This document shows, piece after piece, positions 54,292-63,526 of a DNA stretch of 64,000 nt (its first letter is position 1; the number at the start of each line of letters is the position of its first letter). The stretch is from assembly GCF_013033355.1 (NCBI RefSeq), contig NZ_WQDY01000012.1:62001-126000 (forward strand), read 5' to 3'. The DNA is from Ruegeria lacuscaerulensis (GTDB taxonomy: Bacteria > Pseudomonadota > Alphaproteobacteria > Rhodobacterales > Rhodobacteraceae). Position numbers and translations under genes: made by a program. The notes beneath the pieces are model-generated. The model was not told where the DNA came from, ran no database searches, and saw only the letters and a list, made by a program, of their open reading frames with translations.

Positions 54292-54387
54292 TCCGTCAAC
54301 CCGCTTGTTCGCCCGCGTGTCGTGAAATGATACGCATCGGCTGAACGGATGTGCAAGCTTTCCCTAAACAGCAGGGAGCATTGCAAT

Positions 54388-55899
54388 ATGAAAATACTTC
54401 GGCCATTACACGGCGGTTTTTCGATGCATTTTTTGGGAATGGTGCTCGGCGCAGGTATTTCTGCTTCACCAGTTTTCTCCCAGTCCTTCAACGACACGGG
54501 CGACATCCTTGCACGATCAGCCGAGGTCGAGGACATCGAGTACAAGATTATGGTGCAGCGTGCCACCCAGACGGCCATCTGGGGAATGCCTGCCGCCGGT
54601 ATGATCGATTTCCTCAAGGGCATTCGCCGCGACCTCGGTGGCGACTACAATGACATCATTTATCTCAACAAGCCGTTCGACTCCAAACATGGGTTTCTTA
54701 CGGCCAACGATGTTACGGCCTATGCTTGGGCTTCAATGACCTCCGAACCCGGTCCCCTTGTCATTGAAGTGCCCGCTGCCACCGACAAGGTGAACTACTT
54801 CGGTACAATCGTGAATGCTTGGGATGTTCCTATTGTGGACGTAGGTCCCGATGGTTTCGATGAAGGTGCCGGCGGCAAGTACCTCATGCTACCCCCAGGC
54901 TACGAAGGGGAAATGTCGCTGGAGGAATTAACTGAAGCGGGATACCTTCCCTTTGAAACAGATACCTACGAATATGGTTTTTCGTTCCGGCCAAAACTGA
55001 CGAATGGCGGAACGGACACCGATGCGGCCGAGTACGCTCAGACGATCAAAGTGTACTACCTGTCTGAGGCTGACAATCCACCACCCAACAACTATCTCGA
55101 AGCGTCAGAAGTGCCGTACGACTCGCTTCCATACTACAACGAGACCTTCTTTCAGGACTTGAATGATTACGTTCAAAACAACCCCGTCAGACAACAAGAC
55201 AAGGTCATGGTAAATTTCCTGAAGGATCTCGGGATCGAAAAGGGAAAACCTTTCGAACCATCGGAAATTCAGTTGAAAGCAATGAATGAGGGTTTGTTGT
55301 TGGCGTATGCCTCTATGCAGAACTACTTTGTTACGCCCGGCAAAGCCATGATACCGCTCTGGGTCGACGATAGCGGCGAGATGAAAAGCCAGTGGCTGAT
55401 ATGGGACTTTGCCGAAGGTCAACCCGAGGCAGGCTTCCCGTATGAGACTGAGACAGAGGTACTTGTGGATGCGCGTGCGGGCGGCAGCTACTTCTGGATC
55501 ACGTACCTGCCGAAACAACTCGGTGGCGGTACCTTTTATCTGACGGGCCTTCGCGACAGCGACGGCGACATGTACGACCACAATCAGACTTACAGACTTA
55601 ACGTGCCAGCAGACACACCTGCCGACGATTTCTGGTCCGTGATTGTTTATTCGATGGAGACCAAGAGCTTCATCCGGAACGTTGATCCAGTGGGTCTGTC
55701 CGAGCGCGACACAGACTCTATGCAAGCCGATGAAGACGGTTCTTACGACATCTTTTTTGGACCGGAGGCACCGGAAGGCAAGGAAAGCAACTGGATACCA
55801 ACCACAGAGCCGTACTTCCTTTTGTTCCGTCTATATGGGCCGCAAGACGGATGGTTGGAAAGTGGCTGGATGCTGGGCGATCTAGAAAAAGTAAACTGA
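54388..55899 (+). CDS. Secreted DUF1254/DUF1214 protein
   Basis: Start ATG 54388; 503 aa with a signal peptide ending near FSQS. The DUF1254 part (YAWASMTSEPGPLVIEVP) is followed by the DUF1214 part (TYRLNVPADTPADDFWSVIVYS, then PVGLSERD and GPEAPEGKESNWIPT). Both domains together are typical of this widespread family of periplasmic proteins of unknown function. A second, different member follows 34 bases later, so the pair is co-transcribed and probably controlled by the divergent AraC gene. Confidence 0.9.
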   Translation: MKILRPLHGGFSMHFLGMVLGAGISASPVFSQSFNDTGDILARSAEVEDIEYKIMVQRATQTAIWGMPAAGMIDFLKGIRRDLGGDYNDIIYLNKPFDSKHGFLTANDVTAYAWASMTSEPGPLVIEVPAATDKVNYFGTIVNAWDVPIVDVGPDGFDEGAGGKYLMLPPGYEGEMSLEELTEAGYLPFETDTYEYGFSFRPKLTNGGTDTDAAEYAQTIKVYYLSEADNPPPNNYLEASEVPYDSLPYYNETFFQDLNDYVQNNPVRQQDKVMVNFLKDLGIEKGKPFEPSEIQLKAMNEGLLLAYASMQNYFVTPGKAMIPLWVDDSGEMKSQWLIWDFAEGQPEAGFPYETETEVLVDARAGGSYFWITYLPKQLGGGTFYLTGLRDSDGDMYDHNQTYRLNVPADTPADDFWSVIVYSMETKSFIRNVDPVGLSERDTDSMQADEDGSYDIFFGPEAPEGKESNWIPTTEPYFLLFRLYGPQDGWLESGWMLGDLEKVN

Positions 55900-55933
55900 T
55901 CAAAACAAACAAAAATTCCCAATGGAGTGAACA

Positions 55934-57427
55934 ATGAAAACAAAGTCGTTAGCCGCGCTGACCGCCCTGGTACTCGCATCGCAATCTCCAGCCCAAGAGT
56001 ACAAGGCTGAAGTTCCGGATAGCATAATCGTACCGGATCAGGTGGAGACACGATTTGGAACGTTGGAATATTTTGACGGCTTGCCGACGCCGGATACAGC
56101 TAAGCTGTCGTATAACGCATTAAATTTCATGCGTGGCATGCAGGTATTCATGGATGGAATGCCTGCAGCCTCAACATATGCAATGTGTCACGGGCTCGAA
56201 GAGGGCGCTGGCGTTGATCCGATGAAGATCGGGATCTTTGAAGACCTGTATAACGCCCGTTCGCTTCTTCTCACGCCGAACACCACGACAATCTACATTC
56301 TTAACTGTACGGACCTGTCCGAAGGGCCAGTGGTTTACGACGTGCCGCCGGGCATGCTGGGGTTCGTGAACGATGCCTATATGCGTTATGTCACTGACAT
56401 CGGGAACGCTGGGCCTGACGCTGGCGAGGGTGGGAAGTTCTTGATCGTTCCGCCCGACTATGAAGGTGAGTTGCCGGACGACGGTTACTATATTGTGAAG
56501 CCGCCAAGCTATCGGAACTGGTTTCTGTTGCGTGCGTTTTATGGGGAAGACGGCGTTGGAGCCGCAGTGGATCGTGTGAAGGAAACTCTTCGTGTTTACC
56601 GGTGGGAAGACCGCGACGCGCCGCCCGATCAGGAATTTGTGAACCTGACTGATCTTCAGTTCAACACGATACACGCCAATGACTTTTCCTTCTTTGAAGA
56701 GATGAAGGCCGTTGTAGACAACGAAGCGGAAGGAGCACTTCCCGATGAATTGATGGGAGCAATGTTCTCGCTGGGTATCCGAAAAGGTGAACCATTTGAA
56801 CCCGATGACGAACTGAGGCTGCTGCTCACAGAGGCAGTCGCATTGGGCACGGCGGCGGCTAAGTCGTTGAATTTTGCTCCTCGCTCGCGTGCGCCATTCT
56901 ACTATGACGAAGGGTATTGGAAGACGGCGTTCGTCGGTGGCAATCATGAGTTCCAGGCGGGGGACGTGAAAATCCTCGATGCGCGGACCCTGTTCCACTA
57001 CTACGCGACTGGCATTACGCCTGCCATGGTTGCACAAAAGGTTGGTGTCGGGTCGCAATATGCGCTGGCAAACCGGGACAGTGACGGGAACTACTTCGAT
57101 GGGAGCAACACCTATTCCGTCACCATCCCGCCAAATCCGCCCGCGCAGGATTACTGGTCTTTCGTCGTTTACGACACCCAAACCCGTTCACTGCTCGAAA
57201 CTGATCAGAAACTCGCAGGGGTCGACAGCAACCAAGCTACATTGGAAGCGAATGAAGACGGAAGTTACACTGTCTGGTTCGCGCCTGAAGCGCCTGAAGG
57301 CAAAGAGGGCAACTGGATACAGACGATGCCGGGCAAATCTTGGTCGACCGTACTGCGATTGTATGGCCCTCTCGAGCCTTGGTTCGACGGATCGTGGCGC
57401 CCGGGCGAGATCGAACTTATGGAGTGA
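55934..57427 (+). CDS. Second secreted DUF1254/DUF1214 protein
   Basis: In this 497-aa protein a signal peptide is followed by DUF1254 (NTTTIYILNCTDLSEGPVVYDVP) and DUF1214 (YSVTIPPNPPAQDYWSFVVYD, then FAPEAPEGKEGNWIQT). It matches the upstream neighbour in layout but is clearly divergent, so this is an old duplication and not a recent copy. AATGGAGTGAAC supplies the ribosome site. It ends before a strong bidirectional hairpin. Confidence 0.9.
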   Translation: MKTKSLAALTALVLASQSPAQEYKAEVPDSIIVPDQVETRFGTLEYFDGLPTPDTAKLSYNALNFMRGMQVFMDGMPAASTYAMCHGLEEGAGVDPMKIGIFEDLYNARSLLLTPNTTTIYILNCTDLSEGPVVYDVPPGMLGFVNDAYMRYVTDIGNAGPDAGEGGKFLIVPPDYEGELPDDGYYIVKPPSYRNWFLLRAFYGEDGVGAAVDRVKETLRVYRWEDRDAPPDQEFVNLTDLQFNTIHANDFSFFEEMKAVVDNEAEGALPDELMGAMFSLGIRKGEPFEPDDELRLLLTEAVALGTAAAKSLNFAPRSRAPFYYDEGYWKTAFVGGNHEFQAGDVKILDARTLFHYYATGITPAMVAQKVGVGSQYALANRDSDGNYFDGSNTYSVTIPPNPPAQDYWSFVVYDTQTRSLLETDQKLAGVDSNQATLEANEDGSYTVWFAPEAPEGKEGNWIQTMPGKSWSTVLRLYGPLEPWFDGSWRPGEIELME

Positions 57428-57523
57428 TAGACTGTCAATTTAGCGCCCTAACAGTTCGCTATCGAGAACGAGATGTCGTGCCATGTGAGTGCGCATCCCG
57501 AACAACGCGACAACAACCAGGGG

Positions 57524-57553
57524 AGGGCGGCAACTACCTCGTAGTGCCGCCCT
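57524..57553. terminator. Bidirectional terminator between convergent genes
   Basis: AGGGCGGC..CTAC-ctc-GTAG.GCCGCCCT is a long GC-rich hairpin followed by TTCTGTTTGTC. It lies between the DUF1254 gene (plus) and the ABM-like gene (minus), which converge here. Confidence 0.75.
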
Positions 57554-57565
57554 TCTGTTTGTCTG

Positions 57566-57916
57566 CTATCGCGCTAAATTGTAGCGTGTCATCGACATTG
57601 TGGTTGCATCGATCATGCTCATGAATCGTTCAGCAGCGGGTGCTGATGCAAAGCTATCCATGGACGCTTGGGCGTCTTCGGCACTTTCCCAGTTAACTAC
57701 CACTGCCCATTTGCCATCTGTGAATGCAGCTTGGCGCGAGACAAAGCCTGGTTGTTTGCTGACATGCTCATCTTCGATGACTTTATCAACAGGTTCGAAC
57801 TCTTGCGGTGTAACGCCTTCAGCAAGGTCCATCGTCACAATTTCAATGACGCCGACGTCTTGTGCCATTGCGTTACCTCCTACGAGCATTATCAGGGTGA
57901 TCAAGAACGCTTTCAT
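57566..57916 (-). CDS. Secreted ABM-like (dimeric alpha/beta barrel) protein
   Basis: This 116-aa protein has a short signal peptide (cleavage after AMA, about residue 18) and then an antibiotic-biosynthesis-monooxygenase-like fold, with a strand at VIEIVTMDL, a helix, and KWAVVVNWESAEDAQASM. A periplasmic member of this superfamily is slightly unusual. It is the third gene of a leftward operon (VOC, SnoaL-like, ABM-like), 12 bases after the SnoaL-like gene. Confidence 0.75.
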   Translation of the reverse strand: MKAFLITLIMLVGGNAMAQDVGVIEIVTMDLAEGVTPQEFEPVDKVIEDEHVSKQPGFVSRQAAFTDGKWAVVVNWESAEDAQASMDSFASAPAAERFMSMIDATTMSMTRYNLAR

Positions 57917-57928
57917 GATGGCACCCGA

Positions 57929-58699
57929 TCAAAACTTTCCATTGTCGTGGGCCATCTCGGACGGGATGTCCGCGATTACGTCCCAATGCTCAACGATCTT
58001 GCCGTCTTCGACGCGGAACAGGTCATAGAAGGCAGTCGGCTTGTCGGCAAACGTGCCCTCGGAGGCGGTGAAGACAAAGTTGCCCTCGGCCACAACAATG
58101 TGGACGTCCGTGTAGATCATCTGGATGCCTTGCTCGGCCATGCCTGCAAGAGCCGCACCCAAACCGTCCAGACCGTCGGCAATGTTGCTGTTGTGCTGTA
58201 TGTAGGTCTCCGTCGACAGAAATTCGGTTATCCGGTCAACGTCGCCATCCTTCAGGATGGTGTGCACAAAGTCTGTGACCAGCGCCTTGTTCTCAGCGGT
58301 CTTATCCAGATCGGTTATCTCAGTTGGACCATCGGTCTGAGTATGACCCGACGGGTTCGGCGGTGTGATTGGTGTCAGGTTGTCCCAGTGTTCTGCAACC
58401 TTTCCGTCCTCGACGCGGAAGACATCAAAGCCAACCAAGGTGTCTGCACCAAACGCCTGGGCGTTGTTGTAGGTGGTATGCAGGACGACGATATCGCCCT
58501 CCGTGATGACCCGGTGGATGTCCACCTCGATCCCGCTTTCCTTAAGACCGGGGATAAACCCCAGGATTGGAGCGGCACCTGTGGGTACAGCAGGGTTGTG
58601 CTGAATGTAGTCATTTGCCAGCAGTTGTTCGGCTGCGGTTGCGTCGAAGTTGACGAAAATGGCGGCTACAGCCTCCAATACGAGCTCTTTAGGTGTCAT
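57929..58699 (-). CDS. Tandem SnoaL-like (NTF2 fold) protein
   Basis: Start ATG 58699 (GAGAGGA upstream); 256 aa. It contains two copies of the SnoaL-like domain, each with the YIQHNP / YIQHNS motif and the DVFRVEDGKVAEHWD / DLFRVEDGKIVEHWD motif. The two halves are an internal duplication of one cone-shaped NTF2-like domain. Such proteins bind or isomerise small hydrophobic molecules. Second gene of the operon. Confidence 0.88.
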   Translation of the reverse strand: MTPKELVLEAVAAIFVNFDATAAEQLLANDYIQHNPAVPTGAAPILGFIPGLKESGIEVDIHRVITEGDIVVLHTTYNNAQAFGADTLVGFDVFRVEDGKVAEHWDNLTPITPPNPSGHTQTDGPTEITDLDKTAENKALVTDFVHTILKDGDVDRITEFLSTETYIQHNSNIADGLDGLGAALAGMAEQGIQMIYTDVHIVVAEGNFVFTASEGTFADKPTAFYDLFRVEDGKIVEHWDVIADIPSEMAHDNGKF

Positions 58700-58734
58700 T
58701 GTTGTTGTCCTCTCTTGGTTTGATTTGACGATAT

Positions 58735-59529
58735 TCACGCGGCGCAGGCTTGCGCCGAGTTGATCGTGAATTCAGTGCCCCACGGGTCGACCTTGCGGCC
58801 GGGCGTGAGAGTTTTGGGGTCTGCCAACAGCTCAACACTTGTGAGACCAGTGGCCCCAGCAGAGCGCGAGCCTGCTCCCTTGGATTGCCAAGCGTTTGTA
58901 GCTAGGTGGTGATGGTAGCCACCGGACCCGAACCAGCGGGCTGAGGGCAGCTCAAAGGTCTGAACCATACTCAGTTCGTCAGTAACGAATTTCGCTGCTT
59001 TGCTGACATCACCGACACGTAAATGAACGTGTCCGATGACTGTGCCTTGTGGTGCGCCTTGCCACTGTGTGGCATCTTCTGTGAGTGATTTCAGATCGAG
59101 CGGGTGCGTTGTCATGTGGACGGTGTCGCCCTCGCGTTTCCACATTTTGCGAGGCAGGTCACGATAGATTTCGATGCCGTTTCCTTCGGGATCGTTCAGA
59201 TAAAGCGCCTCGCTGACACCGTGGTGGGATGCCCCGTCCAGGCGAACACCGCGCTCATCCGCGTAGATCAGCCATGCGCCGAGGTCTTGTTTGGAAGGCA
59301 ACAGAAATGCCGTGTGAAACAGCCCCGCCTCTTTAGGAAAGGGTTTGGCGTTTCGGTCCTGGCGCAGCTCGATCAGCGTTCCAGCCTCGGTGCCGAGGTA
59401 GGCGCTTTCACCGTCGCGTTCGATCAGGCCGAGGCCAATCACGTCTTCATAGAAGGTGGCGGTCTTATCCAGATCGCGCACCGTCAGGGCGACCTGACCT
59501 ATTGAGATGGGGGCGTCTGACGCTGCCAT
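58735..59529 (-). CDS. VOC-family glyoxalase/extradiol-dioxygenase-like protein
   Basis: Start ATG 59529 with AGGAG; 264 aa. It has two vicinal-oxygen-chelate modules: one from IGQVALTVRDLDKTATFYEDV to YLNDPEGNGIEIYRDLP, the second from IGHVHLRVGDVSKAAKFV to the GGYHHHLATNAW segment. The metal-ligand His and Glu residues are present (H in GHVHL, E in IEIY). It resembles CatE-type catechol dioxygenase-like proteins. It is the first gene of a leftward operon divergent from a LysR gene. Confidence 0.88.
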   Translation of the reverse strand: MAASDAPISIGQVALTVRDLDKTATFYEDVIGLGLIERDGESAYLGTEAGTLIELRQDRNAKPFPKEAGLFHTAFLLPSKQDLGAWLIYADERGVRLDGASHHGVSEALYLNDPEGNGIEIYRDLPRKMWKREGDTVHMTTHPLDLKSLTEDATQWQGAPQGTVIGHVHLRVGDVSKAAKFVTDELSMVQTFELPSARWFGSGGYHHHLATNAWQSKGAGSRSAGATGLTSVELLADPKTLTPGRKVDPWGTEFTINSAQACAA

Positions 59530-59633
59530 GTTCTTTTCTCCTGCGATTAAGCTTGAGAGGAACTTAGCGATGGTCTTTTCTCCATAAAATGGCGATAAGA
59601 GCGAGTGTGTATCGCGCAAATGGAGACAATTCT

Positions 59634-60515
59634 ATGGACCGGATCGACGGGATGCAGAGCTTCGTGGCTGTTGTGGAATCCGGTTCTTTTGCCGCCGCCG
59701 GACAACGGCTTGGCATTTCAAACAAGCTGGTCAGCAAGCGTGTCGCACAGCTCGAAAACATGGTTGGGCTGAATCTTCTCCATCGCACCACCAGGTCTAT
59801 GTCGCTGACCCACGAGGGGGAGCGATATCTGGAAGGAGCGCGACGAGTGCTGGCTGAGATGGAGCAGTTGGAGACTGAGTTTGACGCTTCAGAGGGCTTG
59901 AAGGGCATCGTTCGTGTGGCCGCGCCCCTTACCTATGGCGACACGGCGGTGGCTAAAGCAGCAAGCCGCTTCGTAGAGCAACACCCGAACGTCACGGTCG
60001 AATTGGACTTGTCGGATCATTATGCCGATCTGGCCAAGGGCGGTTTCGATATCGCAATACGGATCGGCGCGCTCAGTGACTCCAGTTTGGTCGTTCGCAA
60101 GCTTGGTGAAACGCATATGAAAGTCGTCGCGACCCCTTCCTACCTTGAAGAACATGGCGCACCTTCACATCCTGCGGAACTCTCGGACCACATTTGCATT
60201 CGAGATGCGAACAACCCGGATCCAAACCGCTGGCCCTTCCAGATCGAAGGGCAAACCGTGCAGGTGCCTGTCTCTGGCCCATTTCTCGCAAACAGTCCTC
60301 CCGCCTGCCTCGTTCCGACGCGCGCAGGGAGCGGCATCTTCATATGCCCAGATGTGTTTTTGGGGGACGACCTTGAAACCGGACGTCTTGTGCAACTCTT
60401 TCCGGAGTTCCATTCCCGCACTTTGCCGATCCAAAGCGTGCAGTTGCCTTCGGCCTTTCGAAAGCCGCGTGTTAAGTCCTTTGTCGAGTTTATGCGTGAA
60501 GAGATTCGAGCGTAG
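59634..60515 (+). CDS. LysR-family transcriptional regulator
   Basis: Start ATG 59634 with GGAG; 293 aa. The N-terminal winged HTH (MQSFVAVVESGSFAAAGQRL, then NKLVSKRVAQLE) is followed by a periplasmic-binding-like sensor domain (VRVAAPLTYGDTAV). It diverges from the VOC operon over 104 bases and is its likely activator. Confidence 0.92.
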   Translation: MDRIDGMQSFVAVVESGSFAAAGQRLGISNKLVSKRVAQLENMVGLNLLHRTTRSMSLTHEGERYLEGARRVLAEMEQLETEFDASEGLKGIVRVAAPLTYGDTAVAKAASRFVEQHPNVTVELDLSDHYADLAKGGFDIAIRIGALSDSSLVVRKLGETHMKVVATPSYLEEHGAPSHPAELSDHICIRDANNPDPNRWPFQIEGQTVQVPVSGPFLANSPPACLVPTRAGSGIFICPDVFLGDDLETGRLVQLFPEFHSRTLPIQSVQLPSAFRKPRVKSFVEFMREEIRA

Positions 60516-60962
60516 GAAGTCCAAAGCAGTCACTCGCGCTATGCGCAGCATTTGGTAGGTATGGGCTCAGTGTTGCCGTTCTCCGCAGCAAGCATGATTG
60601 GCTGGTCCCAGCCTGAAGCAGGCATTCACAATCACGCTTTTCAGTTTTGCACCAAGCCATTGACTAGGACATGCGCGACGTTCAGGAAATCATGTTGTCT
60701 GCTGTAAACGACTGAATTGGGCTCGGTGCCATCGTTGTCTGCTGTTAGCATGATTGGCCGCACGCAGCCCGAAGCGGACCTTCGCAACCAAGCTTTGCTA
60801 ACTCCGAAATACACAACGAAACGGCCAGTTGCAGAGGTTGTATCGGCGGTGGCAACCAACCATTCATGTCGTCGACTAACCTGTTCAACGTCGCACTACA
60901 ACTTCTCCGAACTGATCCCACGAGGACCTAATCTTCGAAGCGTTCATTTGGCTCGACCACAT
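60516..60962. repeat. Diverged 69-nt direct repeat in a gene-free spacer
   Basis: The segments 60563-60631 and 60719-60787 align along their whole length: GGGCTC.GTG, then GCATGATTGGC, CAGCC.GAAGC.G and TTC.CAA. They look like two degenerate copies of one intergenic repeat 156 bases apart. No protein is supported here. It may be a dispersed repeat family of this genus. Confidence 0.55.
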
Positions 60963-61970
60963 TTACTTGCTTCGGAACTTGGTCGGTGTCATTCCGGTCT
61001 GACCTCGGAAAAAGCGAGTGAAATGGGACTTGTCAGAATAGCCGAGCATCAGTCCGATCTCTGCAATTGTCATCTGGTTTTGTTTGAGGTGCTCCTTGGC
61101 GACATCGATACGCAGCCGTTTGATTTCGCGCGGTAACGTTGTGCCTTGTTGATGAAGCGCTTTCAGGAACCGTTCCGGCTGTATTCCCAGCAACTCGGCC
61201 ACCATCTCCGGCCCCAAATCGGGTTCATCCAGTTTGCCGCGCAACACAGAGCGCAAAGCAGCCACCACAGTTACTTCTTCATCTTGTCGCGGTGAGGCCA
61301 TCGGCTTGGCAGAGCCGTCAGAGACATGGTGCAAAAACAACCATTCCACAGGAAAACTAATTTGCATTCCGGGATCGGTTCCAAGGCCAACCTCGATCCC
61401 TTTGTAGTCGATAGGCAGCCCATTGATGTATCTGCTTTCCCATCGCACACGGGAAGAGTCCCAGGACTCTCCGACGACGGTCTGCAATAGGCGTACATAG
61501 ATTGCGGCACCAAAACCGGTCACCTGAATGGGTGGGACGGTTGGTTCCTGTTGCCTCTCGATACGATAAGTCGCTTTGTCTGCTTCAATGACAAGGCTGT
61601 GCCGCACAGAATTGGACTCCTGCGGCACGAGCTCAACAAAGCGGGTAAAAAACTCGAACAGCGTTTTTGTAGATTGCAAGGCTTGAGCGAAGGGCGGCCA
61701 CTCTTGCAGGTCAAACGCTTCCCCTACATTCAGTCCTAGGTATCGATCCCCTGATACTTCTGAGAAAGCATTTACCAAGCCGTAAACCAACTCGGAGTGA
61801 ACGAACACGGATGGGTTAGTCATCAGTTCAGCTTTCAAGCCGACCTGATCCAATGCTGGTTGCGGATTGATCTTACGTTCGGTGAGATATTGCAGAAAGG
61901 GAGCGGCTAAAGAGAGGCGAACAAAGCCCTCGCTATGCTCTCGGGAGGTGGAGTTGAAAGGCAAGCTCAT
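60963..61970 (-). CDS. AraC-family regulator
   Basis: In this 335-aa protein the C-terminal AraC domain (IDVAKEHLKQNQMTIAEIGLMLGYSDKS then HFTRFFRGQTGMTPTKFR) follows an arabinose-binding-like sensor part. It diverges from the amidohydrolase gene over 132 bases and probably regulates it. Confidence 0.9.
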   Translation of the reverse strand: MSLPFNSTSREHSEGFVRLSLAAPFLQYLTERKINPQPALDQVGLKAELMTNPSVFVHSELVYGLVNAFSEVSGDRYLGLNVGEAFDLQEWPPFAQALQSTKTLFEFFTRFVELVPQESNSVRHSLVIEADKATYRIERQQEPTVPPIQVTGFGAAIYVRLLQTVVGESWDSSRVRWESRYINGLPIDYKGIEVGLGTDPGMQISFPVEWLFLHHVSDGSAKPMASPRQDEEVTVVAALRSVLRGKLDEPDLGPEMVAELLGIQPERFLKALHQQGTTLPREIKRLRIDVAKEHLKQNQMTIAEIGLMLGYSDKSHFTRFFRGQTGMTPTKFRSK

Positions 61971-62102
61971 AACCCTTGTTGGATTAGCTTTAAGAAGTGG
62001 CCATTTTTGCAGTCACATTCGTACATCTTAATTCAAAAGGGGCAACCGAGCCAATGAATTCCAGACTATAGTTGGCAAAACATGAATATGAAGGGAGTAC
62101 TT

Positions 62103-63500
62103 ATGTCCGGCTTACGAATGTCTCTTTGCTCGACGGCAATTGTCGCGGCAGTTCTTTCTTTTTCGGCGACCGCGCAGGCTCAGGATCAAGAAGAACCCCA
62201 AACGCTGTTTACCAACGTGCATGTCTTCGACGGTGTGAATGAGCAACGCATTGAAAATGCCAGTGTTCTGGTCGAGGGCAATCTGATCAAGTCCGTCTCA
62301 ACCGATGCCATTGATGCGCCGAGCGCGACGGTTATCGACGGCGGTGGGCGCACTCTGACACCGGGCTTTATAGAGAATCACGCGCACCTGATGCTCATGG
62401 GGCCATCGATTGCCGAGATGGAAACCAACTCGACCTGGGAGGATTTCGCCATCCACGGGACCCGGATGGCCGAAATGTACCTGATGCAGGGCTTCACGAC
62501 CGTTCGCGATGCCGGGGGCGCTGGGGGCGGGCTGCGGCGCGCAATTGACGCCGGCCAGATCGTCGGCCCCCGCTTTTATCCTTCCGGGGCATTTCTCGGA
62601 ACACGTGGTGGTCACGCCGATTTCGCATCCTTCACATCTCCGCCGGGTGGGGTGACCAACTTTGGGACTCTGAATATGGCCCAACAGGTCAACGGTGTTG
62701 ACGAAATTTACATGTATGGCCGCAACAACCTGCGCATGGGTGCCACGCAATTGAAGTTCATGCAATCAGGTGGGGTGATTTCGGCATTCGATCCATGGCA
62801 GTTGCTCGCCGGTTCGAAAGAAGAGATCGAGGCCGCTGTTCAGGTTGCCAACGAGTACGGCACCTATGTCATGGCACATTCCTACCGCAAAGAAGCGATC
62901 ATCAATGCCCTGAATGCAGGGGTCAGAACCATTGAACACGGATTTCACTTTGACTGCGAGATTTCTGCTTTGATGAAAGAAAAAGGAGCGTACATCACGA
63001 CGAACATCACAGCATTTGATCCAGGCCTACTTGATGTTCCTTCCGTGAAAAACAACCCCAACAGTTTGAGGAAGGCCAAATCGGCCTCGGCGACCTTCGA
63101 AGCCTACATTCCAAGTATGAAGGAATGCCCGGCGCCGCGCGGTTTCCAAACCGATTGCGTCGGCTCGGTCGAAGCGTGCAACATCCAGATCGCCTACGAG
63201 AAACATCTGAATAACCATTTCTTCGGCCCCTATGCGTCGATGGTAACCCTAACTTCGGTAGGTGGCGAGATCGCGGCACTTAGCGGTGATTTCATGAACC
63301 CCTATCCGGAAGGCAAACTGGGTGTGATCGAAGAAGGCGCCTATGCCGACATCCTGCTGATAGACGGCAACCCCCTCGAAGACTTCTCTGTCGTTGGAAC
63401 AGGCGATCAGTGGTTCGGTGCGGACCCGAGGCCGGACAGCCCGGAAACAATCCGCCTGATCATGAAGGACGGTGTGATCTACAAAAACACACTGGATTGA
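62103..63500 (+). CDS. Secreted amidohydrolase (imidazolonepropionase/prolidase-like)
   Basis: Start ATG 62103 (AAGGGAG upstream; a longer frame from 62082 is possible); 465 aa with a signal peptide ending at AQA. Metal-site residues are visible: HxH in FIENHAHLML, a candidate carboxylated Lys in TQLKFMQSGG, His in MAHSYRK and IEHGFHFD, and an Asp in FQTDCVG. The C-terminal GAYADILLIDGNPLEDF closes the beta-sandwich. It hydrolyses a C-N or ester-type bond in the periplasm; the substrate is unknown. Confidence 0.9.
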   Translation: MSGLRMSLCSTAIVAAVLSFSATAQAQDQEEPQTLFTNVHVFDGVNEQRIENASVLVEGNLIKSVSTDAIDAPSATVIDGGGRTLTPGFIENHAHLMLMGPSIAEMETNSTWEDFAIHGTRMAEMYLMQGFTTVRDAGGAGGGLRRAIDAGQIVGPRFYPSGAFLGTRGGHADFASFTSPPGGVTNFGTLNMAQQVNGVDEIYMYGRNNLRMGATQLKFMQSGGVISAFDPWQLLAGSKEEIEAAVQVANEYGTYVMAHSYRKEAIINALNAGVRTIEHGFHFDCEISALMKEKGAYITTNITAFDPGLLDVPSVKNNPNSLRKAKSASATFEAYIPSMKECPAPRGFQTDCVGSVEACNIQIAYEKHLNNHFFGPYASMVTLTSVGGEIAALSGDFMNPYPEGKLGVIEEGAYADILLIDGNPLEDFSVVGTGDQWFGADPRPDSPETIRLIMKDGVIYKNTLD

Positions 63501-63526
63501 CCAGATAAAGCAGCCGGAGAGCATTC

